NCBI GenBank assembly: GCA_946481035.1
Contig: CAMLNK010000200.1
Location: forward strand, 1 to 7,012
Direction: 5' to 3'
Length of the DNA: 7,012 nt
From: an uncultured Dyadobacter sp.
Lineage (GTDB): Bacteria > Bacteroidota > Bacteroidia > Cytophagales > Spirosomataceae
The first letter of the stretch is position 1. Each line of letters starts with the position of its first letter. The translations under genes were made by a program, and so were the position numbers. Below are positions 1 through 6,957 of the stretch, one piece after another. Below the pieces are notes generated by a model. The model worked only from the letters and a program-made list of their open reading frames with translations, did not search any database and was not told the DNA's origin.

Positions 1-1535
1 CTGAGCGTTACCGGCGTTCCAACCACGGGTTTGGTAGGCGAAGAATTAACTGCCATCGAAAAAGAACACGGCAGGTAATTGCCGCTATCCCAAATATTTT
101 CCCAGTAGCCGGTATCGGTCATTCTGATGGATTTTGGTTGAAGGTCGGTTTGCGCGAAATTCTGGCCACCTATCTGGTTCCAGGTATCAAAAAGGAAGTT
201 TCCGGTGAAGACATTCGGGAATATGTTGACCGTTACGGCCGCTGCGCGCGCGGGAGGCCTGTACGAAGACGTCACATATTGCTCGCGGCATAGCGCAAGT
301 GCGGGTGCAAGCTCGCCCATCTCGATATCATTATAATGCATGGCGATATGGACATATTCGGCGCCGTGCTTGTAGGCGCGCGGAAACCACTCCGAAGCAA
401 TGGTGCCATTGATACCGGAACCACCGTTGGGCTGGCCGAGGTCGATCGGGTCGAATTCTACTGCGGCTATCTTATTCTGGTAAGTGCCTTTTATGACATC
501 GACCCCCATTATTTTCCTCCAAAGATCCCATGTGTTGACGCCGTCGGTGTGGTAAATGCCGTCCGAAAGCTCCAATGCGAGCAGAAGTGTGCTGCTGTGC
601 AAATGCCAGTTGTTACCCTGCATGGAACCGAAGTCGGACACGAAATGCAATACTTTAATAGAAGAATTACGGTTTTTGACGGTTTCGTAAAAGCCTTTGA
701 AAAGTTTCAGCAACCCCCATCCTGCGAAGCGATGCAGGTCTCGGCCCATTTCAGAATTGTAATTTCCGTCGGTTGGCTGGGGGGCAGAGGCAATAGGATA
801 GGAGGTACGACCCCAGGTTGCAAAGGCTTGTCCCGGAAACCTTATCGGAAGAAACTTCGTGCGCCATGCCTGCAATGCTTTGGCTTCAAACATCCCGGCG
901 TAGTTTACGGAGTTCACCGTTTTATTAGGCATATAAAACTCTTCCGACCCGTTATTGCCCATCGTCACATATAAAATCCTTGAAGAATAGCCCTGTATCT
1001 GCGCCAGCGCATCGTCTACGAAAGCCAGGAAGCGCCCCGTGGTATATTCAGAGAACACGGACGGGTAAGTATGGGCAATAGCCTCGCGCATGAGCGAGCC
1101 GTTGGAGAGCTGCGCTACGTCGACGGTCGAAAGAAAATTGTCGTTCCAGTAACCCGGCCTGAGGTAAGAGAAATGGAGCGCTATTTTCATGTTCGGGTTG
1201 AGGTCCAGGATGGCTTTTACGGCCTGTACCATTTTTGCGCGCTGGTAATTGCCAAGGGTAGGCTCATAATGTTCCCATTGAATGTGCAGCCGGATGGCCG
1301 TCGGGCTCGCATCTTTCCCGTTGTATTTAAGATTCGCGAATCTCAGAATGTATTGCCATTGCCCCGTATTGATACCGTTGGGTGCCGTTCGGTCGAACCC
1401 GTAACCGGTGGTGTTGAGGATCAGCTCGCGTTGAGCCAGAAGCGGGGCTGGCCTGCCGACAAGCAGGGCGACAAAAAATGCGGTGGTTAGTAAACGTAAG
1501 TAAATGGTTGACAGCGACAGACCTTGGAAGCGCAT
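1..1535 (-). CDS. Secreted TIM-barrel protein, probable glycoside hydrolase (3' end outside window)
   Basis: This is an open minus-strand frame of 511 codons from the ATG at 1533-1535 to the left edge, with no stop. The N-terminus is a signal peptide: basic start, hydrophobic stretch around residues 11-28, likely cleavage near A34 (PLLA/QRE), so the product is probably exported. The mature part reads like a (beta/alpha)8 barrel: IRLHIQWEHYEP at 81-92, MKIALHFSYLRPGYW at 116-130, ILYVTMGNNGSEEFYMP at 187-203, VLHFVSDFGS at 295-304 and IAAVEFDP at 356-363. By analogy with clan GH-A enzymes, E198 or E199 could be the acid/base and E360 the nucleophile; this is inference, and no family was recognised. 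From about 430 a beta-rich region begins, and SSPTKPVVGTPVTL near 499-511 resembles the start of an Ig-like domain. The frame at 336-974 on the other strand is its antisense shadow. Sure of the gene, moderately sure of the fold, unsure of the substrate. Confidence 0.8.
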   Translation of the reverse strand, partial: MRFQGLSLSTIYLRLLTTAFFVALLVGRPAPLLAQRELILNTTGYGFDRTAPNGINTGQWQYILRFANLKYNGKDASPTAIRLHIQWEHYEPTLGNYQRAKMVQAVKAILDLNPNMKIALHFSYLRPGYWNDNFLSTVDVAQLSNGSLMREAIAHTYPSVFSEYTTGRFLAFVDDALAQIQGYSSRILYVTMGNNGSEEFYMPNKTVNSVNYAGMFEAKALQAWRTKFLPIRFPGQAFATWGRTSYPIASAPQPTDGNYNSEMGRDLHRFAGWGLLKLFKGFYETVKNRNSSIKVLHFVSDFGSMQGNNWHLHSSTLLLALELSDGIYHTDGVNTWDLWRKIMGVDVIKGTYQNKIAAVEFDPIDLGQPNGGSGINGTIASEWFPRAYKHGAEYVHIAMHYNDIEMGELAPALALCREQYVTSSYRPPARAAAVTVNIFPNVFTGNFLFDTWNQIGGQNFAQTDLQPKSIRMTDTGYWENIWDSGNYLPCSFSMAVNSSPTKPVVGTPVTL

Positions 1536-1847
1536 AAAATTGTTGTTCGTGGGCGGTTACAGGTTTTCAGACTCTATATGATAGCGTTAGGTGTCTCTAT
1601 ATGGATATAGAAGTTTATGGATTGCCGGATAACTGCCCCGTTTGGACAGCCTGCTGCAAAATCCTGCTGAGAATTAAAATGGAAATAGAAGAGGAATGTT
1701 GGTTTAAAGCCAACTAGCCATTAGTTCAAATTATTTTTTTGTACGGTTAACTTGATAAAGGATGGTTATGAATCGGATAGAAAGGTAAAATATTAAAACT
1801 AGATTTCAAGGGAAACAGGGAATAAATTCTACAAGCGGTCACAAAAA
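1536..1847. other. Non-coding gap between the secreted glycosidase-like gene and ettA
   Basis: This stretch of about 310 bp is AT-rich and holds no convincing gene on either strand; the longest ATG frames are only a few codons. It must contain the promoter of the minus-strand gene starting at 1535, but I see no clean TAnnTTTG element on that strand. The visible structures are a 16-bp palindrome at 1596-1611, a 9-bp direct repeat around it, and a weak 5-bp stem (1712-1716 with 1722-1726) before a T-run at 1734-1740 on the plus strand. Confidence 0.6.
1572..1611. repeat. Palindrome plus direct repeat upstream of the glycosidase-like gene
   Basis: TCTATATGGATATAGA at 1596-1611 is a perfect inverted repeat with 7-bp arms and a 2-bp centre. 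CTCTATATG occurs at 1572-1580 and again at 1595-1603, so the left half-site is repeated 23 bp away, about two helical turns. The palindrome lies about 60 bp upstream of the start codon at 1535. It could be an operator or a 5'-UTR element, but AT-rich palindromes also arise by chance. Confidence 0.35.
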
Positions 1848-1873
1848 AGCACTCACCTGTGTAGATGAGTGCT
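1841..1873 (-). terminator. Intrinsic terminator of ettA
   Basis: A perfect 8-bp stem is formed by AGCACTCA (1848-1855) and TGAGTGCT (1866-1873) around a 10-nt loop. Read on the minus strand it is followed directly by a run of six T (complement of 1843-1848), the classical rho-independent layout. It begins 24 nt after the ettA stop codon at 1898-1900, so it ends that transcript and separates ettA from the glycosidase-like gene downstream. Confidence 0.85.
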
Positions 1874-1897
1874 GACGACCAGCGATTTCAGCCGGAA

Positions 1898-3565
1898 TTA
1901 TACGAGTTTCTTGTATTTGATGCGCGTCGGAGCGGCATCGTTGCCCAGTCTTTTACGGCGGTTTTCCTCGTATTCCGAGAAATTACCTTCGAACCAATAT
2001 ACCTGCGAATCGCCTTCAAATGCCAGAATATGGGTTGCGACGCGGTCGAGGAACCAGCGGTCGTGGGAAATGATTACCGCACAGCCCGCGAAGTTTTCCA
2101 GACCTTCCTCCAATGCACGAAGCGTGTTTACGTCCAGGTCGTTGGTAGGCTCATCGAGCAGCAACAGGTTGCCGCCTTCCTTCAATGTCATGGCAAGGTG
2201 TACGCGGTTACGCTCACCACCCGACAGCGTTCCTACCTTCTTCTCCTGGTCGCCGCCACCGAAGTTGAACCGGCTCACATACGCACGCGCGTTCGCCTGC
2301 TTGCCCGCGAGCATGATCCAGTCATTGCCGTCCGAAACACTTTGATACACGGTCTTATTCGGGTCCAGGTTGTCGTGTTCCTGATCCACATAGGCGAGTT
2401 GCACGGTCTCACCTACATCGAAATGGCCTGTCAGCGGTTTCAGCTGGCCGGTAATGAGTTTGAACAATGTGGTTTTACCCGCACCGTTCGGGCCGATAAT
2501 ACCTACAATGCCGTTAGGCGGCAATGCAAAGCTAAGGTTTTCGTAAAGCAGCCTGTCGCCGAAGCCCATCGACACATTATGCGCTTCGATCACCTTGTTG
2601 CCAAGCCTTGGGCCCGAAGGAATGAAGATTTCCAGTTTCTCTTCTTTCTCGCGGCCTTCCTCGCTGAGCAATTTCTCGTAAGCGCCCAACCTCGCTTTGG
2701 ATTTGGCCTGGCGTGCTTTTGGCGCCAGACGCACCCATTCCAGCTCGCGCTGCAATGTTTTCTGACGTTTCGATTCGGTTTTCTCTTCTTTTTTCAGGCG
2801 TTCCTGCTTTTGTTCCAGCCAGGAAGTATAGTTGCCTTTCCAGGGAATACCTTCGCCGCGGTCGAGTTCGAGGATCCAGCCGGCTACGTTGTCGAGGAAG
2901 TAGCGGTCGTGGGTAACGGCGATTACGGTTCCTTTATATTGTCTCAAATGCTCTTCGAGCCACAGTACCGACTCCGCATCGAGGTGGTTGGTAGGTTCGT
3001 CGAGCAAAAGCACATCGGGCTGGCGCAACAGGAGGCGGCACAACGCGACCCGGCGCTTTTCTCCACCCGAAAGTGTCGATATTAGTGTATCCGACGGCGG
3101 GCAACGGAGGGCATCCATCGCGATTTCGAGACGGTTGTCAAGATTCCATGCATCGGATGCGTCGAGTTTTTCCTGCACTTCGCCTTGTCTTTCCAGCAAT
3201 TTGTCGAAATCTGCGTCTTCTGCACCGAATGCTTCGTTGATCTCGTCGAATTCTTTCAATAGATTTACAATTTCTTGTACACCTTCTTCTACAACTTCGC
3301 GGACGGTCTTGTTAGGGTCGAGTTTCGGTTCCTGTTCGAGCATTCCGACGGAGTAGCCCGGCGAGAAAACTACCTCACCCTGAATGTCTTTATCGATGCC
3401 AGCGATGACCCGCAGGAGTGTCGACTTACCGGAACCGTTCAGACCGAGGACGCCTATTTTGGCACCATAGAAAAAGGACAAATAAATGTTTTTAATAATA
3501 TGTCTGTTGGGAGGAATGATTTTGTTAACCCCCGACATTGAGAAAATAATGGTTTCGTTACTCAT
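1898..3565 (-). CDS. ettA: Energy-dependent translational throttle protein EttA (ABC-F ATPase)
   Basis: This is a complete 555-residue ABC-F protein, the same length as E. coli EttA. The family binds the ribosomal E site and gates entry into elongation according to the ATP/ADP ratio; it acts in the cytosol and has no membrane domain. Domain 1 has Walker A GLNGSGKST (41-49), signature LSGGE (165-169), Walker B LLLDEPTNHLD (187-197, catalytic E190) and the H-loop H219. An arm insertion lies near 82-157, and a charged interdomain linker (PtIM) near 250-315 is rich in Lys, Arg and Glu. Domain 2 has Walker A GPNGAGKTT (358-366), LSGGE (447-451), LLLDEPTNDLD (468-478, E472) and H501. All ATPase residues are intact. 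The start MSNETIIFSM suits the family and no strong ribosome binding site is seen. It is monocistronic, divergent from the DUF349 gene, and followed by its own terminator. The plus-strand frame at 1865-3085 is an antisense shadow. Confidence 0.96.
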   Translation of the reverse strand: MSNETIIFSMSGVNKIIPPNRHIIKNIYLSFFYGAKIGVLGLNGSGKSTLLRVIAGIDKDIQGEVVFSPGYSVGMLEQEPKLDPNKTVREVVEEGVQEIVNLLKEFDEINEAFGAEDADFDKLLERQGEVQEKLDASDAWNLDNRLEIAMDALRCPPSDTLISTLSGGEKRRVALCRLLLRQPDVLLLDEPTNHLDAESVLWLEEHLRQYKGTVIAVTHDRYFLDNVAGWILELDRGEGIPWKGNYTSWLEQKQERLKKEEKTESKRQKTLQRELEWVRLAPKARQAKSKARLGAYEKLLSEEGREKEEKLEIFIPSGPRLGNKVIEAHNVSMGFGDRLLYENLSFALPPNGIVGIIGPNGAGKTTLFKLITGQLKPLTGHFDVGETVQLAYVDQEHDNLDPNKTVYQSVSDGNDWIMLAGKQANARAYVSRFNFGGGDQEKKVGTLSGGERNRVHLAMTLKEGGNLLLLDEPTNDLDVNTLRALEEGLENFAGCAVIISHDRWFLDRVATHILAFEGDSQVYWFEGNFSEYEENRRKRLGNDAAPTRIKYKKLV

Positions 3566-3637
3566 TTTTTGTTTAATTTGTGCGTAACAAATATCGTTAT
3601 ATATCCCTACACTTAGCAGATAAAAAAAATTGAAAGA
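3566..3637. promoter_or_regulatory. Divergent promoter region for ettA and the DUF349 gene
   Basis: This 72-bp AT-rich gap separates two outward-facing start codons and so should hold both promoters. On the minus strand GATATTTG (3588-3595) matches the Bacteroidota -7 element TAnnTTTG except at the first base. On the plus strand TTAATTTG (3573-3580) also differs at one base. Neither has a convincing TTTG element at the right distance, so exact promoter positions are uncertain. The GAAAG at 3632-3636 before the plus-strand ATG is only a weak ribosome-binding match. Confidence 0.45.
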
Positions 3638-4918
3638 ATGGAAAATGCCACATTGAATGATGAATACGGCTACGTTAAGGACAGCAAAGTATTTTTAAAG
3701 GGGTATCTGGATTTCCCCGACCGGCAAATTGGAGAAGTAAAAAGGACTGAACAGGAAGCGATTGACTATTTCAAGAATCGTTTTAACATTGTCCTGAACA
3801 AAGTAGAGCAGCTGGAACGCGAAATTGATGAAGCACTTAATAAGGGCTCCTATCTTACCAAACTGATCCAGTTACAACGTAAGTTGAAAGGCTTTGATGC
3901 ATTGGGCGATTTTGTGCCTTTGCTGAGAAGGCTGGAAGAGAAAGAAGAATACCTCAAAGGCCTGATCGAAGTTAACCAGCTCAAAAACCTGGAAATCAAA
4001 CGTGCGCTGATCGAGGACGTGAAAGTTGCCGCCGCTGTTACCGATTACGCTACGGCAACGGACCAGATTCAGGAAATCAAAGCCAAATGGATTCGCACCG
4101 GGCCGGTCGATAAGGAATATCAGGAGGAAATTGAAACTACATTCCAGCAAATCCTGGATGATTTCTTCCAGCGCCGCCGTGATTATTTCGACGAGCAGAA
4201 CAAATTGAACCAGCACCGTATAGAAGAATACGAAAAGCTGATCAAAATCACCAAAACGCTTAGCTACGCTAAAGATCTCGACGAGGCCTACGCGAAAGCG
4301 AGAGATGTACGCAATGCGTGGAATAACATTGGAGAGGTGCCGCCGAAACGCTTTTTCAAAGTCAATAAGGCATACCGTCACTTCCTGAAATTATTCTACG
4401 ACAAGTATAATGCTGCTAAAGGTATCGAACCGAAAGTACGCATTGACCCACGCATCGTGGAACAGCAGAAACTGCTAGCCCAGGCCGAAACGCTTTTGAA
4501 ATCGCCGGATATTATCGAAGCTTCGCAGGAAGCCAAAGCATTGCTTAGCAAATGGAAGGAGATCAAGATCCCGTTCAAGCTGGCAGACAAGGAATTGGCA
4601 GAAAGATTCCGGATGGTATGCGACAAGATATTCGAGCTGAGCTACCTGGCGCGTGTAATCAGCCGCAAATACCCGGCTTTCGATCTGAAAAGCCCCGAAG
4701 AACAGCTTCGTACCAAATACCGAGAGCTCGAATGGCTTACCAAACGCGAGAAAAGCGACCTGGAATTCGCGCAGCTGGAATTTGACCGCACCGCAACCGG
4801 CGATCCCGAACAGGATAAGCAGGCCGTGGGACGTATCAACATCCAGAAACGTAAGGTTCAGATGAAAGAACGGATCCTCGTCGAGTTCGAAAGAAAATTG
4901 AAAGCGATTACGGGTTAA
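3638..4918 (+). CDS. DUF349 repeat protein, helical, cytosolic
   Basis: This is a 426-residue protein with no signal peptide or membrane segment, rich in Lys, Glu and Arg and predicted almost wholly helical with coiled-coil stretches (about 35-115 and 365-425). The middle carries about three DUF349-like repeats, each with an invariant Trp followed by Gly/Pro and then a Phe-rich basic helix: near 135-185 (W151, G155, P156, F169, QRRRDYF at 178-184), 205-255 (W228, G232, P235, P236, F249) and 285-335 (W306, P312, F324, F332). The third repeat is degenerate, lacking the Gly. The biochemical role of DUF349 proteins is not established as far as I know; the basic helices would allow nucleic-acid or ribosome contact, which is inference. 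The ATG at 3638 gives a natural start. It is divergent from ettA and convergent with the LacI-type gene, stop codons 9 bp apart. Confidence 0.9.
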   Translation: MENATLNDEYGYVKDSKVFLKGYLDFPDRQIGEVKRTEQEAIDYFKNRFNIVLNKVEQLEREIDEALNKGSYLTKLIQLQRKLKGFDALGDFVPLLRRLEEKEEYLKGLIEVNQLKNLEIKRALIEDVKVAAAVTDYATATDQIQEIKAKWIRTGPVDKEYQEEIETTFQQILDDFFQRRRDYFDEQNKLNQHRIEEYEKLIKITKTLSYAKDLDEAYAKARDVRNAWNNIGEVPPKRFFKVNKAYRHFLKLFYDKYNAAKGIEPKVRIDPRIVEQQKLLAQAETLLKSPDIIEASQEAKALLSKWKEIKIPFKLADKELAERFRMVCDKIFELSYLARVISRKYPAFDLKSPEEQLRTKYRELEWLTKREKSDLEFAQLEFDRTATGDPEQDKQAVGRINIQKRKVQMKERILVEFERKLKAITG

Positions 4919-4921
4919 TCG
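4905..4921 (-). terminator. Possible weak terminator of the LacI-type gene
   Basis: CGATTA (4905-4910) and TAATCG (4916-4921) form a 6-bp stem with a 5-nt loop over the stop codon of the DUF349 gene. Read on the minus strand it comes 6 nt after the LacI-type stop codon (4928-4930) and is followed by a T-rich but interrupted tract (complement of about 4889-4904). The stem is short and AT-rich, so activity is doubtful. Confidence 0.3.
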
Positions 4922-4927
4922 TCGCGG

Positions 4928-5950
4928 TTAATGCCGCATAGACGACTTATTAATCACCAAATTAGATTGCAATACCCTGGTCTCGAATTCGGCCGGGGTA
5001 TTTTTGCTTTCAATGAGGTCTAATAATAATGAAGCCGCTTGCTGGCCCATTTCGAACGACGGCTGCGTGACCGAGCTCACCGGCGGATCGAGGAGCGACG
5101 ACATTGCGATGTCGCAGAAACCCACTACCGCCACGTCATCGGGCATTTTGTAGCCGAGTTGCCGCAATGCCCAGTGAATACCCATGGTAATGCGGTCGCT
5201 CGCGCCGAAAATAGCGTCGGGCCGCTCGCGAAGGGCCATCAATTGATAAGTACGCTCCGTACCACCTGCCTGGGTGATCTCGCTGTGGAGTACCCATTCT
5301 TCCTGGAAATCGATCCCGTATTTCCGCAATGCATCCTTATATCCTTCCAAACGAAAGCGCGTAATGGACACCGGCTTCGGGCCGGCAATGTGCGCAATGC
5401 GCCTGCAACCCCGTTTGATCAAATGCTCCGTGGCGTCGAATGCGCCCTTGTAGTCGTCCACGCGGACCTTGTGCGTATGCATGGCGTCGCTCACGCGATC
5501 AAAGAATACAACCGGAATGCCCTGCTCCTGCAAGGACGCGAAGTGATCGATATTTTCCGATTGGCTCGAAATGGCTACCACCAGGCCATCCACCCGGCGC
5601 GACGCAATGTGGCGTGTTGCGGAACGCTCCCTTTCAAGCAATTCATGACTTTGGTAAATCATCGTGTGGTAGCCGCGGCTGTACGCAATATCTTCCACGC
5701 CGCCGATCGCCGACGAGTAAAAGCGGTTGGCAATATCCGGCACGATCACACCGATCGTTTGCGTGCGGTTTTTGAGCAGGCTGATCGCGATCGGGTTGGG
5801 ATAGTAGTTGAGCTGCTCGGCGAGATATATCACCTTTTGCTTGGTTTCTTCACTGATCTCACTGCTATCACGCAGCGCCCGCGACACGGTCGATTTGGAA
5901 ATGCCGAGTTGCCTTGCAATCTCTTTGATGGTGATAGAAACCTTTTTCAT
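4928..5950 (-). CDS. LacI-family transcriptional regulator
   Basis: This is a 340-residue LacI/GalR-type repressor or activator, the usual length for the family. The N-terminal helix-turn-helix covers about residues 6-25 (TIKEIARQLGISKSTVSRAL), followed by the hinge helix NYYPNPIAISLLKNRT (48-63). A periplasmic-binding-protein-like sensor domain runs from IGVIVPDIANRFYSSAIGGV (66-85) to the C-terminus, with DGLVV (121-125), PVVFFDRV (146-153), DAIFGASDRITMG (245-257) and DDVAVVGFCD (271-280) typical of the sugar-binding core. I place the start at the ATG at 5948-5950 because the helix-turn-helix begins six residues later; the frame stays open to an ATG at 6038-6040, but the extra 30 residues do not look like family sequence. 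The ligand cannot be read from sequence; sugars are usual. It is divergent from the ECF sigma gene. The near-match TAAGATTG on the minus strand (5971-5978) is a poor promoter candidate. Confidence 0.92.
   Translation of the reverse strand: MKKVSITIKEIARQLGISKSTVSRALRDSSEISEETKQKVIYLAEQLNYYPNPIAISLLKNRTQTIGVIVPDIANRFYSSAIGGVEDIAYSRGYHTMIYQSHELLERERSATRHIASRRVDGLVVAISSQSENIDHFASLQEQGIPVVFFDRVSDAMHTHKVRVDDYKGAFDATEHLIKRGCRRIAHIAGPKPVSITRFRLEGYKDALRKYGIDFQEEWVLHSEITQAGGTERTYQLMALRERPDAIFGASDRITMGIHWALRQLGYKMPDDVAVVGFCDIAMSSLLDPPVSSVTQPSFEMGQQAASLLLDLIESKNTPAEFETRVLQSNLVINKSSMRH
4971..5010 (+). terminator. Intrinsic terminator for the DUF349 gene, inside the LacI-type coding sequence
   Basis: AATACCCTGG (4971-4980) pairs with CCGGGGTATT (4993-5002) over 10 bp with one T-G wobble and a 12-nt loop, followed on the plus strand by TTTGCTTT (5003-5010); the T-run begins at 5001. 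No T-run follows on the minus strand, so it is directional. It lies 52 nt after the DUF349 stop and within codons 316-327 of the convergent LacI-type gene, so the same bases serve both coding and termination. Confidence 0.65.
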
Positions 5951-6041
5951 TGGGGTATATTGAAATAGTACAATCTTACTAAAAACGCCTGAAAATATCC
6001 GCTCGGTCGATGTTGCGCCAAGGCACCTATGTCCGCACAAA

Positions 6042-6090
6042 GTTCCGGGAAAAATTGCGGGAATGGGAACGGTTCCGGGAACGGTTGCGT
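6042..6090. promoter_or_regulatory. Candidate operator cluster in the LacI/ECF divergent region
   Basis: GGGAA occurs four times with starts at 6047, 6059, 6065 and 6077, that is at steps of 12, 6 and 12 bp. The last two copies extend to GGGAACGGTT (6065-6074 and 6077-6086), a 12-bp tandem. The cluster contains two overlapping perfect inverted repeats, GGAACGGTTCC (6066-6076) and GTTCCGGGAAC (6072-6082), and GTTCCGGGAA is also found at 6042-6051. It lies about 92 bp upstream of the LacI-type start and just upstream of the ECF promoter elements. Binding by the neighbouring regulator is inference from position and symmetry. Confidence 0.45.
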
Positions 6091-6093
6091 AAA

Positions 6094-6123
6094 TTTATTG
6101 CTTTTTTTCAAGATTTATTTTTG
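6094..6123 (+). promoter_or_regulatory. Bacteroidota-type promoter for the ECF sigma gene
   Basis: TATTTTTG at 6116-6123 matches the Bacteroidota -7 consensus TAnnTTTG exactly. TTTA at 6094-6097, 18 bp upstream, is a three-of-four match to the -33 TTTG element, slightly closer than the usual 19-21 bp. Transcription would begin near 6130 and leave a leader of about 100 nt. The operator-like cluster ends just upstream, a suitable place for a regulator to act. Confidence 0.45.
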
Positions 6124-6231
6124 TGTATCAGCGAATCAGTGTTTAAACTAGATAAATCATCGACGAAGACAAAGGGATAAACACCACTACAATTCCAGGA
6201 AATTTTCTATAAATAACCTAGCTCAGTTTAC

Positions 6232-6843
6232 ATGGAGACAAACTCATTTGCCAGTGCATTACCATCAGCCTGTTCCCAAAAAAGTATACTGGAAACCCTG
6301 TTTGGCAGAGTGGTGACTAACGGTGATTATAATGCCTTCCGTGAGTTGTTCACACGTCATTACCGGTCGCTCTGCAATTATGCAATGCGCGTGGTGGTTA
6401 CGCGGGAGATCGCGGAGGAAGTGGTATCCGATGTATTTGTTAAACTTTGGAAAAATCGTGAGCAGATTGAAGTGCATACTTCTTTTCAGGCTTACATTTA
6501 CAGAGCTGTGCGCAACCAGGCGCTGGATTACCTGAAACTGCGTATCCATCGTCAGAATGAGCGGGATTCGCTGGAATCGGTGCAGTGGAACATGAGCCAC
6601 GCCGATCATTTCTCACCCGCCGAGGAGCTGTCGTACAACGAATTTTACTCGCATATAGAAGATTGTATCCAGGCGTTGCCGCGCCAGTGCCAGCTCATTT
6701 TCCGCCTCAGCCGCGAGGAAGGCCTCCGCTACCGCGATATCGCAGAGCGTTTGGAGATTTCGGTCAAAACGGTGGAGACACAAATGAGCCGCGCATTGAA
6801 AGTACTGCGCGAGCGCGTGCCGGAGCATAGGCTAGTGGCCTAG
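6232..6843 (+). CDS. ECF (sigma-70 family, FecI/RpoE-like) RNA polymerase sigma factor
   Basis: This is a 203-residue extracytoplasmic-function sigma factor. Region 2 spans about residues 33-101, with AFRELFTRHYRSLCNYA (35-51), the core-binding and -10-recognition stretch EEVVSDVFVKLWKNR (62-76) and AYIYRAVRNQALDYLK (87-102). A variable linker follows, then region 4 at about 141-195: ALPRQCQLIFRLSREEGL (148-165) and the -35-reading helix-turn-helix YRDIAERLEISVKTVETQMS (167-186). There is no region 3 or fused extra domain, and length is normal for Bacteroidota ECF factors. The ATG at 6232 is the first after an in-frame TAA at 6214-6216, which fixes the start; no Shine-Dalgarno is present. Such factors are commonly held by a FecR-type anti-sigma encoded just downstream and drive TonB-dependent receptor (SusC/D) genes, but no anti-sigma gene lies within the 169 bp after it. 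Its divergent partner is the LacI-type regulator. Confidence 0.94.
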   Translation: METNSFASALPSACSQKSILETLFGRVVTNGDYNAFRELFTRHYRSLCNYAMRVVVTREIAEEVVSDVFVKLWKNREQIEVHTSFQAYIYRAVRNQALDYLKLRIHRQNERDSLESVQWNMSHADHFSPAEELSYNEFYSHIEDCIQALPRQCQLIFRLSREEGLRYRDIAERLEISVKTVETQMSRALKVLRERVPEHRLVA

Positions 6844-6847
6844 CGGG

Positions 6848-6910
6848 CTTTAAGCCGTAAGCTATAAGCTATAAGCAGTAGGCAGTAAGCAGTAGGCTTT
6901 AAGCTATAAG
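6848..6910 (+). repeat. Heptamer tandem array, left arm (CNNTAAG x 9)
   Basis: Nine consecutive 7-bp units start four bases after the ECF stop codon: CTTTAAG, CCGTAAG, CTATAAG, CTATAAG, CAGTAGG, CAGTAAG, CAGTAGG, CTTTAAG, CTATAAG. C1, T4, A5 and G7 are invariant; position 6 is A except in two CAGTAGG units, and positions 2-3 vary. There is no open gene across it. It resembles the short tandem heptamer repeats known from cyanobacterial genomes, though the unit differs. Confidence 0.85.
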
Positions 6911-6957
6911 TTCGCAAAAAACGATAATTGAATTAACCATAAATATAATAATTGGCG
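6911..6957. other. AT-rich centre between opposed heptamer arrays
   Basis: This 47-bp spacer carries no coding sequence. ATAATTG occurs twice (6924-6930 and 6948-6954), and the ends CGC (6913-6915) and GCG (6955-6957) can pair, so the two arrays could close into one long stem with this as its loop. Confidence 0.5.

Noticed and set aside
336..974. Plus-strand open frame of 212 codons, and another at 1071-1490
   Set aside because: Both lie antisense to the minus-strand secreted protein, which has a signal peptide and coherent barrel motifs; the plus-strand translations are low-complexity in character and show no recognisable domain.
1712..1740. Hairpin AACTA/TAGTT followed by a T-run on the plus strand
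   Set aside because: The stem has only 5 AT-rich pairs, the T-run is eight bases away, and no plus-strand gene lies upstream, so a terminator role is not supported.
1865..3085. Plus-strand open frame of 406 codons
   Set aside because: It is entirely antisense to or overlapping ettA, whose ABC motifs are all intact; its start overlaps the ettA terminator and its protein resembles no family.
5039..5968. Plus-strand open frame of 309 codons
   Set aside because: It is the antisense of the LacI-type gene; long shadows are common in G+C-balanced coding DNA and nothing in its translation suggests a real protein.
5951..6040. A 30-residue N-terminal extension of the LacI-type regulator from an ATG at 6040
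   Set aside because: LacI-family proteins start a few residues before the helix-turn-helix, as the ATG at 5950 does; the extension lacks family features.
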